From NCBI RefSeq assembly GCF_003332825.1, contig NZ_QIRF01000003.1:124001-188000 (forward strand): 64,000 bases of DNA. Direction: 5' to 3'. The notes below the pieces were generated by a model. That model had not been told where the DNA came from. It saw only the letters and a program-made list of their open reading frames with translations, and searched no databases. The position numbers were made by a program, and so were the translations under genes. Origin of the DNA: Dyella sp. C9. GTDB lineage: Bacteria > Pseudomonadota > Gammaproteobacteria > Xanthomonadales > Rhodanobacteraceae. This document shows, piece by piece, positions 50,149-58,464 of the stretch. Within the stretch, counting starts at the first letter, position 1. Each line of letters starts with the position of its first letter.

Positions 50149-50170
50149 CGCGCCTGCATGGCCGGGTGGC

Positions 50171-50593
50171 TCAGTCGTGGCGCAGCGAGGCCACGCACTT
50201 GAGCTCGATGGCGATGGGCGTGGGCAGCGCGGTGATGCCCACGGTGGTGCGGCAGGCGTCCACGCCTGCAAAATACTCCGCGTACAGCCGGTTGTAGGCA
50301 GCGAAGTCGCGGGACATGTCGGTCAGGAACACGGTGACGTCGACCAGGTCCTCCCAGCGCGCACCGCTGGCTTCCAGCACGGCGCGCACGTTGGCGAACA
50401 CCTGCCGGCTTTGCGCCTCGATGTCGTACCCGACGAGCTTGCCTTGCGCGTCGTGCACGTTGCCGGGGATGGCGTTGCTGCCCGGCGTGCGCGGGCCCAC
50501 GCCGGAAAGGAACAGCAGGTCGCCCACGCGTCGCGCATGCGGGTAGGCGCCCACCGGCGCCGGCGCCTGGTCGGTGCGGACGACTTCGCTCAC
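50171..50593 (-). CDS. RidA family deaminase (2-aminomuconate deaminase-like)
   Basis: 140-residue RidA/YjgF protein with the catalytic arginine in CRTTVGITALP. General RidA proteins remove reactive 2-aminoacrylate; subfamily members deaminate 2-aminomuconate in tryptophan and 2-nitrobenzoate degradation. The nearby aminomuconate-semialdehyde-type dehydrogenase supports the latter. The start overlaps the carbonic anhydrase stop by four bases. Confidence 0.85.
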   Translation of the reverse strand: MSEVVRTDQAPAPVGAYPHARRVGDLLFLSGVGPRTPGSNAIPGNVHDAQGKLVGYDIEAQSRQVFANVRAVLEASGARWEDLVDVTVFLTDMSRDFAAYNRLYAEYFAGVDACRTTVGITALPTPIAIELKCVASLRHD

Positions 50594-51258
50594 CGGTTGA
50601 ATTCCGGAATCGTGCCCAGCCGCTGCAGGGCGTGCTCGTAGGCGGGCTTGAGCTGCGCGCGCGAACTCACGTGCATGCCCAGGTCATTCACGTGGCCGTC
50701 GAACAGGCTGTAGCACCACGCATGCACGGAAAGATTCTGGCCGCGTTCCCAGGCGTCCATCACCATGGTGGTGTGGCAGACGTTGACCACCTGTTCCATC
50801 GCGTTGAGCTCGCACAGGCGGGCATTGCGCAGGTTCATCAGGTCGATCGAGGAGAGCAGCTGCGAGTGCTTCTGCGCCACGTCGCCCACATGGCGCAGCC
50901 AGTTGTCGACCAGGCCCATGCGGCGCTCGTCCAGCACGGCCTGCACGCCGCCACAGCCGTAGTGGCCGACCACCAGGATGTGCTCGACCTTGAGCACGTC
51001 GACCGCGAACTGGATGGTGCTCAGGCAGTTGAGGTCGGTGTGCGACACCACGTTGGCGACGTTGCGCTGCACGAAGATCTCGCCCGGCGGCAGGTCGACG
51101 ATCTGCGTGGCCGGCACGCGCGAGTCGGAGCAGCCGATCCACAGGTACTTGGGCGCCTGCTGCTGGGCAAGGCGTTCGAAGAACCGCGGGTCCTGTTCGA
51201 CCATGGTCGTGGACCACACGCGGTTGCTGTCGAGGAGGTTCTGCAAGGGACTTTTCAC
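50590..51258 (-). CDS. can: Beta-class carbonic anhydrase
   Basis: 222 residues. Zinc ligands Cys43 (GCSDSR, with Asp45), His99 and Cys102 (HYGCGG) are intact, and Arg47 completes the Asp-Arg dyad. It interconverts CO2 and bicarbonate. The GTG start at 51258 gives the length of E. coli Can; upstream ATGs lie in the ALDH gene. It sits in one run with ridA and the ALDH gene, ten bases after the latter. Confidence 0.95.
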   Translation of the reverse strand: MKSPLQNLLDSNRVWSTTMVEQDPRFFERLAQQQAPKYLWIGCSDSRVPATQIVDLPPGEIFVQRNVANVVSHTDLNCLSTIQFAVDVLKVEHILVVGHYGCGGVQAVLDERRMGLVDNWLRHVGDVAQKHSQLLSSIDLMNLRNARLCELNAMEQVVNVCHTTMVMDAWERGQNLSVHAWCYSLFDGHVNDLGMHVSSRAQLKPAYEHALQRLGTIPEFNR

Positions 51259-51268
51259 GGCGGCGTTC

Positions 51269-52720
51269 TCAGTAGCGTATGCAAATGTTCTTGGGCTCGG
51301 TGAAGAAGCGCAGCGCTTCGGCGCCGCCTTCACGGCCGAGGCCGGATTGCTTCGTGCCGCCAAAGGGCGTGCGCAGGTCGCGCAGCAGCCAGCAATTGGT
51401 CCACACGATGCCGAAATCGAGCTGGGCGCCGAAGCGATGTGCGCGCGACAGGTCGCGTGTCCACACCGAGGCGGCCAGGCCGTAGCCGGTGCCGTTGGCG
51501 ATGGCCAGTGCGTCGGCCTCGTCGTCGAACGGGATCAGGCTGACCACGGGGCCGAAGATTTCCTGCTGGTTGGTGCGGGTGTCGTTGTCCAGGCCCTCGA
51601 TCACGGTGGGCGCCACGAACCAACCGTCGGCGCAGCGACCCGGCACCGTGACGGCCTCGCCGCCGCACAGGACGTGTCCGCCTTCCTCGCGCGCGGTGGC
51701 GACGCAGCCCATCACCTTGTCGAAATGTTCGCGCGAGACCAGGGCGCCGAGGTCGCTGCCGTCGTCCTGCGGGTCGCCGACCCGCAGCGCCTTCACGCGT
51801 GCCAGGTAGCGTTCGCGGAACGTGTCGTAGATGGAGCGCTGCACCAGCAGGCGCGAACCACACAGGCAGATCTCGCCCTGGTTGGCGAAGCCGGAGCGCA
51901 CGATGATGTCGAGGTTCGCCTCGCTGAGGTCGGCATCGGCGAACACCACGGCCGGATTCTTGCCACCCAGCTCCAGCGATACCTTCTTGAATTGCGGTGC
52001 GGCCACGGCGGCGATCTGCGCGCCGGTGCGCGTGCTGCCGGTAAACGACACCGCCTTCACCGCGGCGTGTTCCACGATGGCCTGCCCCACGCTGGGGCCA
52101 CGGCCATGCACGATGTTCAGCACGCCCGGCGGGAAACCGGCTTCGATGCTCAGGTCACCCAGCAGGGCAGCAGTGCAGGGCGTGATCTCCGAGGGCTTGG
52201 CCACCACGGTGTTGCCCGCGGCCAGCGCCGGCGCGATCTTCCATGTGAACAGGTACAGCGGCAGGTTCCACGGGCTGATGCAGCCCACCACGCCCAGCGG
52301 CTGGCGCAGCGTGTAATTGATGGCGCCGCTTTCCATCGCATGCGATTCGCTGCCAAACGCCACCACGGCAGCGGCGAAGAAGCGAAGGTTGGCGATGGCG
52401 CGTGGAATGTCGAGGTTGCGCGCCTGGCTCAGCGGCTTGCCGCTGTCACGGGATTCCAGCGCCACGAATTCGTCCAGTTGCGCGTGGATCAGGTTGGCCA
52501 GCTTGTGCAGCAGGCCGGCGCGCTGTTCGGCGGGCGTAGCGGCCCAGTCGGGCGCGGCGCGCCGGGCGGCAGCCACGGCATCGGCGACATCAGCGGCAGT
52601 GGAGTCGGGACAGTGTGCGAAAACCTGGCCGGTGGCCGGCTCGTACACGTCCAGCCAGCGATCGTCACGCGGCGCCTGCAGGCGGCCGTCGATCAGGTTG
52701 GCGAGGCGCGGGATGGGCAT
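51269..52720 (-). CDS. 2-aminomuconate/2-hydroxymuconate semialdehyde dehydrogenase-type ALDH
   Basis: 483-residue aldehyde dehydrogenase. SPWNLPLYLFTWKIAPALAAGNTVVAKPSE, LELGGKNP (general base Glu) and NQGEICLCGSR (catalytic Cys) are present. The C-terminus FGGTKQSGLGREGGAEALRFFTEPKNICIRY resembles the aminomuconate- and hydroxymuconate-semialdehyde group (ALDH8 type). It would oxidise the semialdehyde of the kynurenine pathway to aminomuconate, the substrate of the nearby RidA. Confidence 0.88.
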   Translation of the reverse strand: MPIPRLANLIDGRLQAPRDDRWLDVYEPATGQVFAHCPDSTAADVADAVAAARRAAPDWAATPAEQRAGLLHKLANLIHAQLDEFVALESRDSGKPLSQARNLDIPRAIANLRFFAAAVVAFGSESHAMESGAINYTLRQPLGVVGCISPWNLPLYLFTWKIAPALAAGNTVVAKPSEITPCTAALLGDLSIEAGFPPGVLNIVHGRGPSVGQAIVEHAAVKAVSFTGSTRTGAQIAAVAAPQFKKVSLELGGKNPAVVFADADLSEANLDIIVRSGFANQGEICLCGSRLLVQRSIYDTFRERYLARVKALRVGDPQDDGSDLGALVSREHFDKVMGCVATAREEGGHVLCGGEAVTVPGRCADGWFVAPTVIEGLDNDTRTNQQEIFGPVVSLIPFDDEADALAIANGTGYGLAASVWTRDLSRAHRFGAQLDFGIVWTNCWLLRDLRTPFGGTKQSGLGREGGAEALRFFTEPKNICIRY

Positions 52721-52792
52721 CGGCGCAGCTTAAGGCCTGTGGCGTCCAATTGCACCGGACGCGGGCGTATGCGTGGGGTGAAGACGCATTTC

Positions 52793-52862
52793 TGCAGGAG
52801 CGCACGCTGTGCGCGACGGCGTCACTGCTGCGCAGGCTTTTCGCGCACAGGTGCGCTCGTGC
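52793..52862. repeat. GCAGGAGCGCAC palindromic repeat, copy 3
   Basis: Left arm 52793-52815 and right arm 52840-52861, the latter with a one-base deletion and one substitution. A variant copy with GCACGCTG in the centre of the left arm. It lies between two minus-strand genes. Confidence 0.7.
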
Positions 52863-52875
52863 AGGAGGGGCGGTA

Positions 52876-53664
52876 TCAGCTCAGCGAGCGCGTGCGCCCG
52901 CCGTCCACGGCGATGCTCACGCCGTTGACGTAGGCTGCGGCGGGCGTGCACAGGAAGGCAATCACGGAGGCCACTTCCGCCGGCTCGCCGAAGCGTCGCG
53001 CGGGCACGGTGGCAAGCATGCCCTGTTCGATGTCCTGTTCGCTGCGCCCGCTGCTGCGGACCTGGGCAGTGACCAGGCCATCCAGCCGCGCGGTGCGGGT
53101 ATAGCCCGGCAGCACATTGTTGACGGTGATGCCATCGGAGGCGAGCTCGCCGGAAAGGGTCTTGGCCCAGGAGGCCACCGCGGCGCGCACCGCGTTGGAA
53201 ACGCCCAGTCCAGCGATGGGCTCTTTCACCGAGGTGGAGATCACGTTGACGATGCGGCCGTAGCCGCTGGCGCGCATGCCGGGCAGCAGCGCCTGCACCA
53301 GCGTCTGGCCGGCCAGCAGGTGCTGCCGGAACGCCGCTTCGAACGCCTCGGGCTCGGCCGTGTGCGCCGCGCCGCCCGGCGGGCCGCCGGTGTTGTTGAT
53401 GAGGATTTCCAGCGGATGATCGGCCACGATGTCGGCCAGTGCCTCGCGCAGCAGTTCGGTGCGCGACATGTCGACGGCGAACCAGCGATGATGCTGGCCG
53501 TGGCGCCGCGGCAAGGCTTCGGCGGCGGCCTTCAGTGCGTCGGCTGATCGTGCCAGCAGGCTCACACTGGCGCCCAGCTCGGCGAGTTCGACCGCAGTGG
53601 CCTGGCCGATGCCTTGCGAGGCGCCGCAGACCAGGGCATGACGACCACTCAGATCGAGCTGCAT
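52876..53664 (-). CDS. SDR family protein with altered catalytic tetrad
   Basis: 262 residues. The cofactor motif GASQGIGQA and [10 protein letters not shown] fit a Rossmann SDR, and the C-terminal [12 protein letters not shown] is typical. But where YxxxK is expected, 13 residues after Ser143, the sequence reads SNAVR (Ser156 and Arg160), so the catalytic Tyr and Lys are replaced. Similar divergent SDRs exist with altered catalysis. The start at 53664 has GGAG upstream. Substrate unknown; its position beside the muconate genes may be meaningful. Confidence 0.82.
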   Translation of the reverse strand: MQLDLSGRHALVCGASQGIGQATAVELAELGASVSLLARSADALKAAAEALPRRHGQHHRWFAVDMSRTELLREALADIVADHPLEILINNTGGPPGGAAHTAEPEAFEAAFRQHLLAGQTLVQALLPGMRASGYGRIVNVISTSVKEPIAGLGVSNAVRAAVASWAKTLSGELASDGITVNNVLPGYTRTARLDGLVTAQVRSSGRSEQDIEQGMLATVPARRFGEPAEVASVIAFLCTPAAAYVNGVSIAVDGGRTRSLS

Positions 53665-53686
53665 ACGAGGACTCCCGGGTTGAGGG

Positions 53687-54001
53687 TTAGCGTGCGTTGA
53701 GCTGGATGCCGAGCGCGCCAAACCAGCACAGCCAGGCAGCCCAAAGACTGTAGCGCCAGGCGCGCCGCCAGCGCGTGATGGCGCTGTCTTCCAGTGCAGG
53801 CAACACCGGGGAGCGCAGCGCCAGCTGCAGGCGCATCCAGGTGCGCAGCAGATTGGTGGGGCGGCCGTCCGCGTCGGTGATGATCTGCCATTCGCGCGGA
53901 TGCTTGCGTCGAAGCAGCGAAGCCACGCGGTACTGCGCGCCGAAGTGCAACAGGAAGCAGGCAACGCCGGCCAGCAGCAGGGAGAGGTAGATCTGGATCA
54001 T
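53687..54001 (-). CDS. Small membrane protein, UspB-like
   Basis: 104 residues with helices near both ends ([24 protein letters not shown] and [21 protein letters not shown]) and a basic cytoplasmic middle. Topology and length recall UspB (universal stress protein B), but similarity is weak. The reading could extend to 54148, which would overlap the next gene; the ATG at 54001 is preferred. Confidence 0.55.
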   Translation of the reverse strand: MIQIYLSLLLAGVACFLLHFGAQYRVASLLRRKHPREWQIITDADGRPTNLLRTWMRLQLALRSPVLPALEDSAITRWRRAWRYSLWAAWLCWFGALGIQLNAR

Positions 54002-54035
54002 CGGGAGTCGTCTGGATAATGGCTGCGGCGGTGGC

Positions 54036-54899
54036 TCAGCCCTTGGTGGCATTATCCGCGGCTGGCGTGCTGGTGCCTGGGGTGGCGCCCGCCTTGTTGG
54101 CGTCGCCCTTGTCGTCACCGCCAGCGCCTGGCAGCGGGATCGCATCACGCAACGTGCTCAGCACGCCCTTGCCCTGTTCCGGCTTGGCGCAGATCGCGTT
54201 GTCCACGGCGTCCTTGTAGGTCTTGTTCATCAGTCCGACCCAGACGGTGCCATCGGGACCGTGCGGCACCTTGAAGGTGCCGGTGGCCGCCATCTTGGCC
54301 GGTGCTTCGGCCGAGAACGCGGCGGGCGACTGCTCCCAGTAGGTGTTGCCCGATTGTTGCTTGGCCGAGCTGTACAGCACCAGGTAGCGCGCGCGCTGGT
54401 CCTTGACCTCGACGCTGCCGAACGCGCCGGTGCTCTCGTCGGTCCAGCCCATGTGTTCGCACAGGCTGATGTCCTGGGTGGTGATCGGCTGGAACGCCTC
54501 GTCGAGCACCACCACGGTGGGCGCAAACAGGTAGCTGGCGCGCAGCCAGCGGCCGTTGAGCTCGGACTTCAGCGCGATGCGGTACGGATACTGCGCCTCA
54601 CGCGGCAGGGCGAAGCTCAGGAAGTAGCTGCGCTCGCCGTTGAGGTTGGCGACCATCGAGCCCGGCCCCAGCACGAACTTCTTCGGCTGCCAGGGCAGGG
54701 GGTTCTGGTAGGAGAAATCGGCGAACGTGGTGCAGCAGGGCGTGGCCTGCTGCAGGGCGGACTTGGCCTCGTTGAGGCCGTTGCTGGCGTTCTCGGGTGG
54801 CCGGAGATTGGGCGGCAACAGCGTCTTGGCGCTGTGGCAGCCCGCGATCATGGCGGTGGCGAAGACAACGACGGTGGCGATATTCAGGCGATAACGCAT
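54036..54899 (-). CDS. MalM-like lipoprotein
   Basis: 287 residues. A lipobox (MIAGC, Cys21) follows a signal peptide. Downstream, TPCCTTFADFSYQNPLPW and later AKTLLPPNL-type regions recall the MalM (maltose operon periplasmic protein) family with its tandem Cys pair. A C-terminal Ala/Gly/Thr-rich tail follows. No maltose genes are nearby and the function is unknown. It lies 14 bases after asnS and may be co-transcribed. Confidence 0.55.
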   Translation of the reverse strand: MRYRLNIATVVVFATAMIAGCHSAKTLLPPNLRPPENASNGLNEAKSALQQATPCCTTFADFSYQNPLPWQPKKFVLGPGSMVANLNGERSYFLSFALPREAQYPYRIALKSELNGRWLRASYLFAPTVVVLDEAFQPITTQDISLCEHMGWTDESTGAFGSVEVKDQRARYLVLYSSAKQQSGNTYWEQSPAAFSAEAPAKMAATGTFKVPHGPDGTVWVGLMNKTYKDAVDNAICAKPEQGKGVLSTLRDAIPLPGAGGDDKGDANKAGATPGTSTPAADNATKG

Positions 54900-54913
54900 G
54901 GATCAACCGTAGA

Positions 54914-56314
54914 TCAGAACTCCGCCGTGCCGGCGGCACGGGGATAGGGGATGGCATCGCGGATGTTGGACAGGCCGCACACGTACACGAGCAGGCGCTC
55001 GAAGCCGAGGCCGAAGCCGGCATGTGGCACGGTGCCGTAACGGCGCAGGTCACGGTACCAGCCATAGGTGGCGGGATCGAGCCCGAACTGGACCATGCGG
55101 CGGTCGAGGTAGTCCAGGCGCTCCTCGCGCTGCGCGCCGCCGATGATTTCACCGATGCCCGGTGCCAGCACGTCCATCGCGGCGACGGTCTTGCCGTCGT
55201 CGTTCAGGCGCATGTAGAAGGCCTTGATCTGCTCGGGGTAGTTCATCACCACCACCGGGCGGCCGACATGCTTCTCGGCCAGGTAGCGCTCGTGCTCGGT
55301 CTGCAGGTCGATGCCCCAGGCCACCGGGAATTCGAACTTCTGGCCGGAGTTCTTCAGGATCTCGATGGCGTCGGTGTAGTCGATGCGCTCGAACGGTTTG
55401 GCGATAAAGGCTTCCAGACGGCTGATCGCATCGGGCTGCACGCGTTCGGCGAAGAACGCCATGTCGTCGGGGCGTTCTTCCAGCACGGCCTTGAAGATGG
55501 CCTTGAGGAAGCCCTCGGCGCAGTCGGCATTGTCGTTGAGGTCGGCGAAGGCGATTTCCGGCTCCACCATCCAGAACTCGGCCAGGTGGCGCGCGGTGTT
55601 GGAGTTCTCGGCGCGGAAGGTCGGGCCGAAGGTGTACACCTTGCTCATCGCCAGGCAGTAGGCCTCGACGTTGAGCTGGCCGGACACGGTGAGGAAGGCT
55701 TCGCGGCCGAAGAAATCCTTGCGGAAGTCGATCTTGCCGTCAGGCGTGCGCGGCAGGTTGGCCAGGTCCAGGGTGGACAGGCGGAACATGTCGCCGGCGC
55801 CTTCGGCGTCGGAGGTGGTGATGATCGGCGTGTTGATCCAGAAGAAGCCCTGCTCAGTGAGCCAGCGGTGGATCGCCGTCATCATGGTGTGGCGCACGCG
55901 GGTCACCGCGCCGAACAGGTTGGTGCGCGGACGCAGGTGGGCCACTTCGCGCAGGAACTCCATCGAGTGCTGCTTGGGCTGGATCGGGTAGGTTTCCGGA
56001 TCGTCGACGAAGCCGGTCACGGTGACTTCGGTGGCCTGGATCTCGAAGCTCTGGCCCTTGCCCTGCGAAGCCACCAGGGTGCCGGTCACGATGACGCCGG
56101 CGCCGGCGGTGAGGTGCTTCACCTCGCTGTCGTAGTTGGCCAGCTCATGGGTGGCCACGGCCTGGATGGGGTCGAAGCAGGAGCCGTCGCTCACGTTCAC
56201 GAACGAAAGGCCCGCCTTGGAATCGCGCCGGGTGCGGACCCAGCCGCGCACGGTCACGATGCTGCCGGCTTCGATGCTGCCGGAGAGAGCCTGCTTGACG
56301 CTAACCACCGCCAT
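54914..56314 (-). CDS. asnS: Asparaginyl-tRNA synthetase
   Basis: 466 residues, class IIb synthetase. An N-terminal OB fold ([27 protein letters not shown]) is followed by motif 2 ([24 protein letters not shown]) and motif 3 ([16 protein letters not shown]). The asparagine-specific residues distinguish it from AspS. The start at 56314 has GGAG upstream. It diverges from iscA. Confidence 0.96.
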   Translation of the reverse strand: MAVVSVKQALSGSIEAGSIVTVRGWVRTRRDSKAGLSFVNVSDGSCFDPIQAVATHELANYDSEVKHLTAGAGVIVTGTLVASQGKGQSFEIQATEVTVTGFVDDPETYPIQPKQHSMEFLREVAHLRPRTNLFGAVTRVRHTMMTAIHRWLTEQGFFWINTPIITTSDAEGAGDMFRLSTLDLANLPRTPDGKIDFRKDFFGREAFLTVSGQLNVEAYCLAMSKVYTFGPTFRAENSNTARHLAEFWMVEPEIAFADLNDNADCAEGFLKAIFKAVLEERPDDMAFFAERVQPDAISRLEAFIAKPFERIDYTDAIEILKNSGQKFEFPVAWGIDLQTEHERYLAEKHVGRPVVVMNYPEQIKAFYMRLNDDGKTVAAMDVLAPGIGEIIGGAQREERLDYLDRRMVQFGLDPATYGWYRDLRRYGTVPHAGFGLGFERLLVYVCGLSNIRDAIPYPRAAGTAEF

Positions 56315-56448
56315 GGATTGAAACTCCTGCTGGGTGCCGCATATCGGGCACATAAGACGAATCTGGCATCATAATCGACGTGTCGTTCAGGTAGCGACCC
56401 TTCACGTCCGATTTCCGACCCCCGAAACACCAGGTAGTTGCACCGCCC

Positions 56449-56775
56449 ATGACCATCACCATCACTCCCGCCGCCAGCGAACGCATGCGCACCTTCCTTG
56501 CCGGCACCCCCGGCGCCGCGGGCGTGCGCTTTGGCGTGAAGCGCACCGGCTGCTCCGGCTTCGGCTATGTGGTGGACCTGGCCCAGGTGGTAGGCGAGGA
56601 CGACCAGTTGGTCACCGTCGACGGCGTGCCCCTGATCGTGGACGGCAAGAGCCTGCCCCTGGTGGACGGCACCGTGATCGACTTCCAGCGCCAGGGCCTG
56701 AACGCCAGCTTCGTGTTCCACAACCCCAACGCCACCGGCGAATGCGGTTGCGGCGAGAGCTTTACGGTCGGCTGA
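56449..56775 (+). CDS. A-type iron-sulfur cluster carrier (IscA/ErpA-like)
   Basis: 108 residues with the three conserved cysteines of A-type carriers: Cys35 (TGCSGFGY), and Cys99 and Cys101 (ECGCGES). The protein accepts and passes Fe-S clusters to apo-enzymes, such as AcnD. Without neighbours it could be IscA, ErpA or SufA. It stands alone, divergent from asnS. Confidence 0.9.
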   Translation: MTITITPAASERMRTFLAGTPGAAGVRFGVKRTGCSGFGYVVDLAQVVGEDDQLVTVDGVPLIVDGKSLPLVDGTVIDFQRQGLNASFVFHNPNATGECGCGESFTVG

Positions 56776-56839
56776 AGCCTCCCTGAGTAGCGCCTTGGGC
56801 CGGGGGCGAGGCCCCGCGGGTGGGTTGGTCGGCGCGCGC

Positions 56840-56869
56840 TTGCCCCAAGCCCATGAATTCCCTTACACT
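56840..56869 (+). promoter_or_regulatory. Promoter of the rpsF operon
   Basis: TTGCCC (56840-56845), 18 bases, TACACT (56864-56869). This gives a 5' leader of about 100 bases before rpsF. Confidence 0.55.
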
Positions 56870-56926
56870 TCCGCTTCTGTCCGCGCCCCAACGGCCCGGG
56901 CGGAACCTTGCCTCACCGCATAGGGC

Positions 56927-56957
56927 GGGAGGCTGCGAGGCCATAACGGCCGCATCC
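56927..56957 (+). ncRNA. Candidate S6:S18 leader hairpin
   Basis: GGAGGCTGCGAGGCC-ATAAC-GGCCGCATCC can form a stem with a bulge and a GGCC/GGCC core, ending eight bases before the rpsF ribosome site. S6:S18-binding leaders with a CCG-containing bulge control this operon in many bacteria; the fit here is by position and shape only. Confidence 0.35.
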
Positions 56958-56975
56958 ACAAGGAGTTACCACACG

Positions 56976-57377
56976 ATGTCCCTGCGACATTACGAAGTCG
57001 TGTTTCTGGTCCACCCTGACCAGAGCGAGCAGGTCCCGGCGATGATCGAGCGCTACAAGGCGCTGATCGAGACCGACGGCGGCAAGATCCACCGCCTGGA
57101 AGACTGGGGCCGCCGCCAGCTGGCCTACCCGATCGTGAACCTGGCCAAGGCTCACTACGTCATGCTCAACATCGAAGTCAGCCAGAACGCGCTGAACGAG
57201 CTGGAGTCGGGCTTCCGCTTCAACGACGCCGTGCTGCGTCACCTGGTGATCCGCCGCGACGAGGCCGACACCGAGCAGTCCTTCATCCTGAAGTCCAAGG
57301 AAAAGGACGACGCCAAGTCCTCGCGTCGCCGCGACGACGAAGCGCGTGACGACAACGATCGCGACAGCGACGACTGA
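56976..57377 (+). CDS. rpsF: 30S ribosomal protein S6
   Basis: 133 residues. [25 protein letters not shown] and the [12 protein letters not shown] segment are the S6 hallmarks. It pairs with S18 on the central domain of 16S rRNA. The C-terminus is extended by an acidic-basic, Asp/Arg-rich tail. AAGGAG precedes the ATG. rpsR follows by 15 bases. Confidence 0.98.
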   Translation: MSLRHYEVVFLVHPDQSEQVPAMIERYKALIETDGGKIHRLEDWGRRQLAYPIVNLAKAHYVMLNIEVSQNALNELESGFRFNDAVLRHLVIRRDEADTEQSFILKSKEKDDAKSSRRRDDEARDDNDRDSDD

Positions 57378-57392
57378 TCAGGAGCCTAAGCC

Positions 57393-57623
57393 ATGTCCAA
57401 GTTCTTCCGCCGCCGCAAGTTCTGCCGCTTCACGGCTGAAAAGGTCAAGGAGATCGATTACAAGGATCTCAACACCCTGCGCCAGTACGTGACCGAGAAC
57501 GGCAAGATCGTGCCGAGCCGCATCACCGGCACCAAGGCGCGCTACCAGCGTCAGCTGGCGACCGCCATCAAGCGCGCCCGCTTCCTGGCCCTGCTGCCGT
57601 ACACCGACAACCACGACGTCTAA
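57393..57623 (+). CDS. rpsR: 30S ribosomal protein S18
   Basis: 76 residues. The opening [11 protein letters not shown] and the body [42 protein letters not shown] are the typical S18 sequence. The gene ends in a hairpin that spans its stop codon. Confidence 0.98.
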   Translation: MSKFFRRRKFCRFTAEKVKEIDYKDLNTLRQYVTENGKIVPSRITGTKARYQRQLATAIKRARFLALLPYTDNHDV

Positions 57624-57634
57624 TGACGTCGTGG
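57611..57634. terminator. Hairpin spanning the rpsR stop codon
   Basis: CCACGACGTC-TAAT-GACGTCGTGG, perfect 10-base arms with the UAA stop in the loop. No T-run follows, so it may reduce rather than end transcription into rplI. Confidence 0.45.
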
Positions 57635-57635
57635 T

Positions 57636-57737
57636 GGGAATAGAGAATAGGGAGTAGGGAATAGTAAAAGTAGCCTGAGGTCACCTCACCGCGCTTTGTG
57701 CTTTATCACTATCCCCTATTCACCATTCTCTATTCCC
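57636..57737. repeat. GGGAATAG inverted repeat element between rpsR and rplI
   Basis: Imperfect 29-base arms at 57636-57664 and 57709-57737 (outer 13 bases GGGAATAGAGAAT identical), composed of short GGGAATAG/GGGAGTAG units. Its A+T-rich, purine-only arm contrasts with the surrounding high-GC sequence. It resembles a small non-coding mobile repeat lying inside a ribosomal operon. Confidence 0.7.
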
Positions 57738-57802
57738 TCACTCTTCGGACAACCGTCCACGGCTGCGTCGGGCCACACCGACGCTAACGAAAAGGAACCA
57801 CC

Positions 57803-58252
57803 ATGGAACTGATTCTTCTCGAAAAAGTCCGCAACCTCGGCAACCTGGGCGACAAGGTCAACGTGAAGCCGGGTTATGGCCGCAACTACCTGCTGCCGCA
57901 GGGCAAGGCCGTGCCGGTCACCGCTGCCAACCTCGAAGCCTTCGAGAAGCGCCGCGCCGAGTACGAAGCCAAGGCTGCCTCGCAGCTGTCCGGCGCCGAA
58001 GGCCGCAAGGCCAAGCTGGAAGGCGTGGAAGTGACCATCACGGCCAATGCGAGCCCGGAAGGCAAGCTGTACGGCTCGGTCGGTCCGCGCGAAATCGCCG
58101 AGGCGCTCGAGGCTGCTGGCCACGAAGTGCACAAGAACGAAGTGATCCAGGGCGAAGGCCCGATCCGCCACACCGGCGAGTTCGAGGTCGTGGTTGCGCT
58201 GCACGCTGACGTGCAGACCCAGGTCAAGGTGATCGTGGTCGGCGAAAAGTAA
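57803..58252 (+). CDS. rplI: 50S ribosomal protein L9
   Basis: 149 residues. The N-terminal domain [36 protein letters not shown] is diagnostic, and the second domain follows after a central helix. It lies on 23S rRNA at the base of the L1 stalk. The distance from rpsR (179 bases) is unusually large because of the repeat element. Confidence 0.98.
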   Translation: MELILLEKVRNLGNLGDKVNVKPGYGRNYLLPQGKAVPVTAANLEAFEKRRAEYEAKAASQLSGAEGRKAKLEGVEVTITANASPEGKLYGSVGPREIAEALEAAGHEVHKNEVIQGEGPIRHTGEFEVVVALHADVQTQVKVIVVGEK

Positions 58253-58279
58253 GCCGAACGCTGTTGCTCGCAAGTCCCG

Positions 58280-58312
58280 GACGGGCGCCCCTGCGGCGCC
58301 CGTCTGCTTTTG
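58280..58312 (+). terminator. Terminator after rplI
   Basis: GACGGGCGCC-CCTGC-GGCGCCCGTC, 10-base arms, followed by TGCTTTTG. It separates the ribosomal operon from dnaB. Confidence 0.78.
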
Positions 58313-58341
58313 TGGCGGGGTGGGGGCTTCTGTCCACCGTC

Positions 58342-58371
58342 TTATCCACAAGTAACCACAGCTTATCCACA
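58342..58371 (+). promoter_or_regulatory. Two consensus DnaA boxes upstream of dnaB
   Basis: TTATCCACA occurs at 58342-58350 and again at 58363-58371, same orientation, 21 bases apart start to start (two helical turns). Both match the TTATNCACA consensus exactly. They lie after the rplI terminator and about 95-120 bases before the dnaB ATG. Confidence 0.7.
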
Positions 58372-58464
58372 GGGTTATTGTCTCGTCGCCTGAGATGGCG
58401 CCGCGTATGCTCTGTGCCCAACGTCGTGTCGCCGGGCGTGTCCGGCGCGCTCTGAGGAACCGCG

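Noticed and set aside
58342..58371. Replication origin suggested by the two TTATCCACA boxes
   Set aside because: Only two boxes, no AT-rich unwinding region, and no dnaA, dnaN or rpmH nearby. Control of dnaB is a simpler reading.
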